From: a virus
DNA length: 30,577 nucleotides
Strand: one strand, 5' to 3'
IMG/VR virus record: IMGVR_UViG_3300034101_004187
Coordinates: 1 to 30,577 of that record
The translations under genes and the position numbers were made by a program. Below, piece by piece: positions 29,901 through 30,577 of the stretch (positions are counted from its first letter, which is position 1; every line of letters begins with the position of its first letter). Below the pieces are notes generated by a model. That model did no database searches and was not told the origin of the DNA. It saw only the letters and a list, made by a program, of their open reading frames with translations.

Positions 29901-30577
29901 CTTGGCGGACTTGAGCCGGTTGCCGTTCAGGCTTCCCTGCTCCCGTGAGTACAGGTCCTCGAACACCTCGTCCGTGACCTGGATCGTCCGTACCTTCTTC
30001 TTGCCCTCCGCGTCCCGGTACCCCACGCGCACGAACCGCTGCTTGGGCACAACGCCGGCCACGACCCGCTCCGTCCGGTCCTTGTCCCACCCCAGCGTCC
30101 GCACGGCAATCACGCTGCGGATGTCACGAAGGTCACGGGCCACCGCCTCGTTGGGCGCGTTCTCGGGCTCCAGCCTCGTTACCTTCACGCCGTGCTTCTT
30201 GCTCAGCGCGTTGAGCAGCCTCTCGACCTCGCCTTCCATGACCGTGCCCAATCGGGTACGGACCTCGCCCATGTCGCTGATGGCACCCTGCATGACCAGC
30301 CCGATGCGCTGGCCCTGGCTCTCCATCGCGCCGCTCGTCAGCCGAAGGAACCGCAGCATCGGCCACTTCGCAACCGCATACGACCCCACCCCACCAGCGG
30401 CAAAGAACCGCCTGCCAGCCATCACGTTCCGCACGCCAGGGGCCCCACCTGCCGAGGCAAGCACGCCCATCCACACCAGCGGGTTCGTCAAGACGTCCAC
30501 GACCGTATCCGATGCGGCGTTCCCCCCGTACTCAGCCTTGAGTTTGTCCTTGAAGGACTCTCGCTCGCGGGGGCTCA
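26982..30577 (-). CDS. Large internal virion/ejection-like protein, 5' end at or beyond window edge
   Basis: Leftward frame, open to the right edge: at least 1197 codons. A GTG at 30500 is an internal possibility, but the frame continues and the last visible bases read TG AGC CCC CGC, so an ATG (MSPRERESFKDKLK) may begin one base outside. The protein is long, helical and Gln/Arg/Ala-rich, with a hydrophobic N-terminal segment (NPLVWMGVLASAGG) and conserved-looking C-terminal parts (LINLLQPLQSVHQLG, QFSLLETLMKPFQLSETLNR). It resembles 'large polyvalent' internal virion proteins of podoviruses that form the DNA ejection channel; I see no lytic transglycosylase motif. Several exact Chi-like motifs lie in it. 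Confidence 0.75.
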   Translation of the reverse strand, partial: SPRERESFKDKLKAEYGGNAASDTVVDVLTNPLVWMGVLASAGGAPGVRNVMAGRRFFAAGGVGSYAVAKWPMLRFLRLTSGAMESQGQRIGLVMQGAISDMGEVRTRLGTVMEGEVERLLNALSKKHGVKVTRLEPENAPNEAVARDLRDIRSVIAVRTLGWDKDRTERVVAGVVPKQRFVRVGYRDAEGKKKVRTIQVTDEVFEDLYSREQGSLNGNRLKSAKHAAVLAEMPGLEAGETMLQSMGRLNNEMVRFKLGLKKDAPRGAMNRSDASLSLTDIEQGGARVRFEDLARKKLVRDDSALRAVEREFGLDGFIEAQRKFYEMGRVYLAGDEAAYARGDGFVLDRKKLLNLVRGKLQGLKNANFMSESGQLMAGGEEAVRALLSDEVSSRLMASAEKRTRRISRGMTAQEIENVVVEAYSEGFKDPYYMPRNTVEARDRMGRRMRYNPYTGEEATDATQGSDMIPSGRTLMRSRKSAIGWDPNDLIYIRDRFGGTGHMQKLIRVAQRRVEGQLAEQNMARVMRLAPDVAASKYVASVARDYALFSKDVSADEATKAIVRDFGPGAFNKARLPGPLGAAREGGAPVGVRDLGEVEEAQRPLGAYNRFDLIDGDLRAMDKANPEDKYLVDQWRRNIIPASIGIKPLEDGVHAAVSSQFREGARRLADSGLMKAVERSGGYAAKFVQQLRAWGNDVAADEFLPWQAATRLMYGSHMGLNMGTVLINLLQPLQSVHQLGFKNTVKAYAQSFEQIGTYLKVRKQLGPGASQAELRAALSSAFRRRFGADTVDISGIADIGSTWGTVEQTGYATRPLVGKPQFSLLETLMKPFQLSETLNRTVTANAILNAYEGSGRVGVGNLQRAEQDAAMAVQQFQFGSSPINRPALFYLPVLREPLFRQFAQYGLRSFANIFAVPRMIDPTRPMPVLQDLAKMAAVSAVAYEVGKNALGVDLSRGLAFGFTDIVGGQQALQGDQPPLYIPPAVDVGWNAVKFLGTGDAEILQDVLPRVIPGGVAVSRLIGTMPPTETLQAVGLQRTFADWRQAESGMVPVYNTDGRFMGQYPTSDVVLRAFGADLGRFGNPQELSQFLLKNRDAIREGRRQYIAAVLGNNMSAAKRVKVDFEKRFGMPLTVTQDQMKQAVKLREESVVGRTLETMDVTARDVYRQAVEETLPGQLMAGGVPGRPTEQGDMYRWGYR

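Larger units (their letters stand above)
2593..30398. repeat. Dispersed GCTGGTGGGG (Chi-like) motif, 22 exact copies
   Basis: Exact GCTGGTGGGG on the + strand starts at 5981, 8886, 9888, 12777, 15754, 20759, 26688 and 27381. The minus-strand copies (CCCCACCAGC here) start at 2593, 5957, 8261, 12154, 12515, 13868, 15258, 22244, 22771, 23966, 25994, 27035, 29438 and 30389. One further Chi octamer (25542) lacks the GG. The next base is T in 12, G in 8 and A in 2. Variants GT-, GA- and GG-TGGTGGGG bring the GNTGGTGGGG total to about 36, and the TGGTGGGG core to about 42. Counts are by eye and may miss a few. Confidence 0.85.

Noticed and set aside
28287-29948. 553 aa + strand frame opposite the giant leftward gene
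   Set aside because: His/Val/Leu-rich antisense product with no ribosome site; the leftward frame is 1197 codons long and protein-like.
1-30577. CRISPR array or transposable element
   Set aside because: Repeated motifs are short, unevenly spaced and on both strands; no transposase, terminal inverted repeats or spacer structure was seen.

Overview
The window reads as part of a GC-rich (roughly 64% by eye) double-stranded DNA tailed phage or prophage. Genes are packed head to tail, with many 1-11 bp overlaps. They include a family A DNA polymerase, an SF3 helicase, a Sak4-like recombinase, tail fibre proteins and a probable ejection protein. I see no rRNA, tRNA, transposase or CRISPR array. 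A lipoprotein with lipobox LVGC followed by Ser, in what looks like a lysis cassette, points to a Gram-negative host. The host genus cannot be read from the sequence.

Layout. Positions 1-2084 hold three leftward genes of unknown function, probably virion-related; the last runs off the left edge. A 26 bp divergent gap separates them from a rightward block at 2111-26985. That block starts with an SF3 helicase (2111-3526) and a small gene, then a terminator and an AT-rich, promoter-bearing gap (3837-4203). From 4204 to 6975 come six genes separated by strong intergenic hairpins; they include two zinc-ribbon proteins and a possible ssDNA-binding protein. Positions 6979-9591 hold a DUF932-like protein and a family 4 uracil-DNA glycosylase. 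Positions 9588-11980 are a chain of eleven tiny overlapping genes that feeds into DNA polymerase I (11970-14057). More small genes and an ERCC4-type nuclease follow (to 16090). A tail-fibre/receptor-binding module (15975-20545) has visibly different codon use. It is followed by small membrane proteins including a candidate unimolecular spanin (20555-21325), a calcineurin-like phosphoesterase, an HExxH metalloprotein, a RecB-family PD-(D/E)XK nuclease, a Sak4-like ATPase and an SSB-like protein (to 25972), and two unknown genes. A very large leftward gene (26982 to the right edge) resembles podovirus internal virion/ejection proteins and meets the rightward block tail to tail.

If the genome is circular or circularly permuted, the leftward genes at both ends would belong to one late structural unit that starts near 2.1 kb and runs round to 26.98 kb. 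The rightward block would be the replication, recombination and host-interaction half. This is inference.

The most striking feature is a DNA-level motif. GCTGGTGGGG, which contains the E. coli Chi octamer GCTGGTGG, occurs 22 times on the two strands. The wider form GNTGGTGGGG occurs about 36 times and the core TGGTGGGG about 42 times, where roughly two cores would be expected from base composition. It is missing from the tail-fibre module, which suggests that module was acquired. Together with the recombination and nuclease genes this suggests a Chi-like recombination or nuclease-protection system, or another host-recognised site. A second unusual feature is the series of intergenic hairpins, four with a TTGC apical loop, and a repeated GCGAAAGGA leader at 4.1-6.0 kb.
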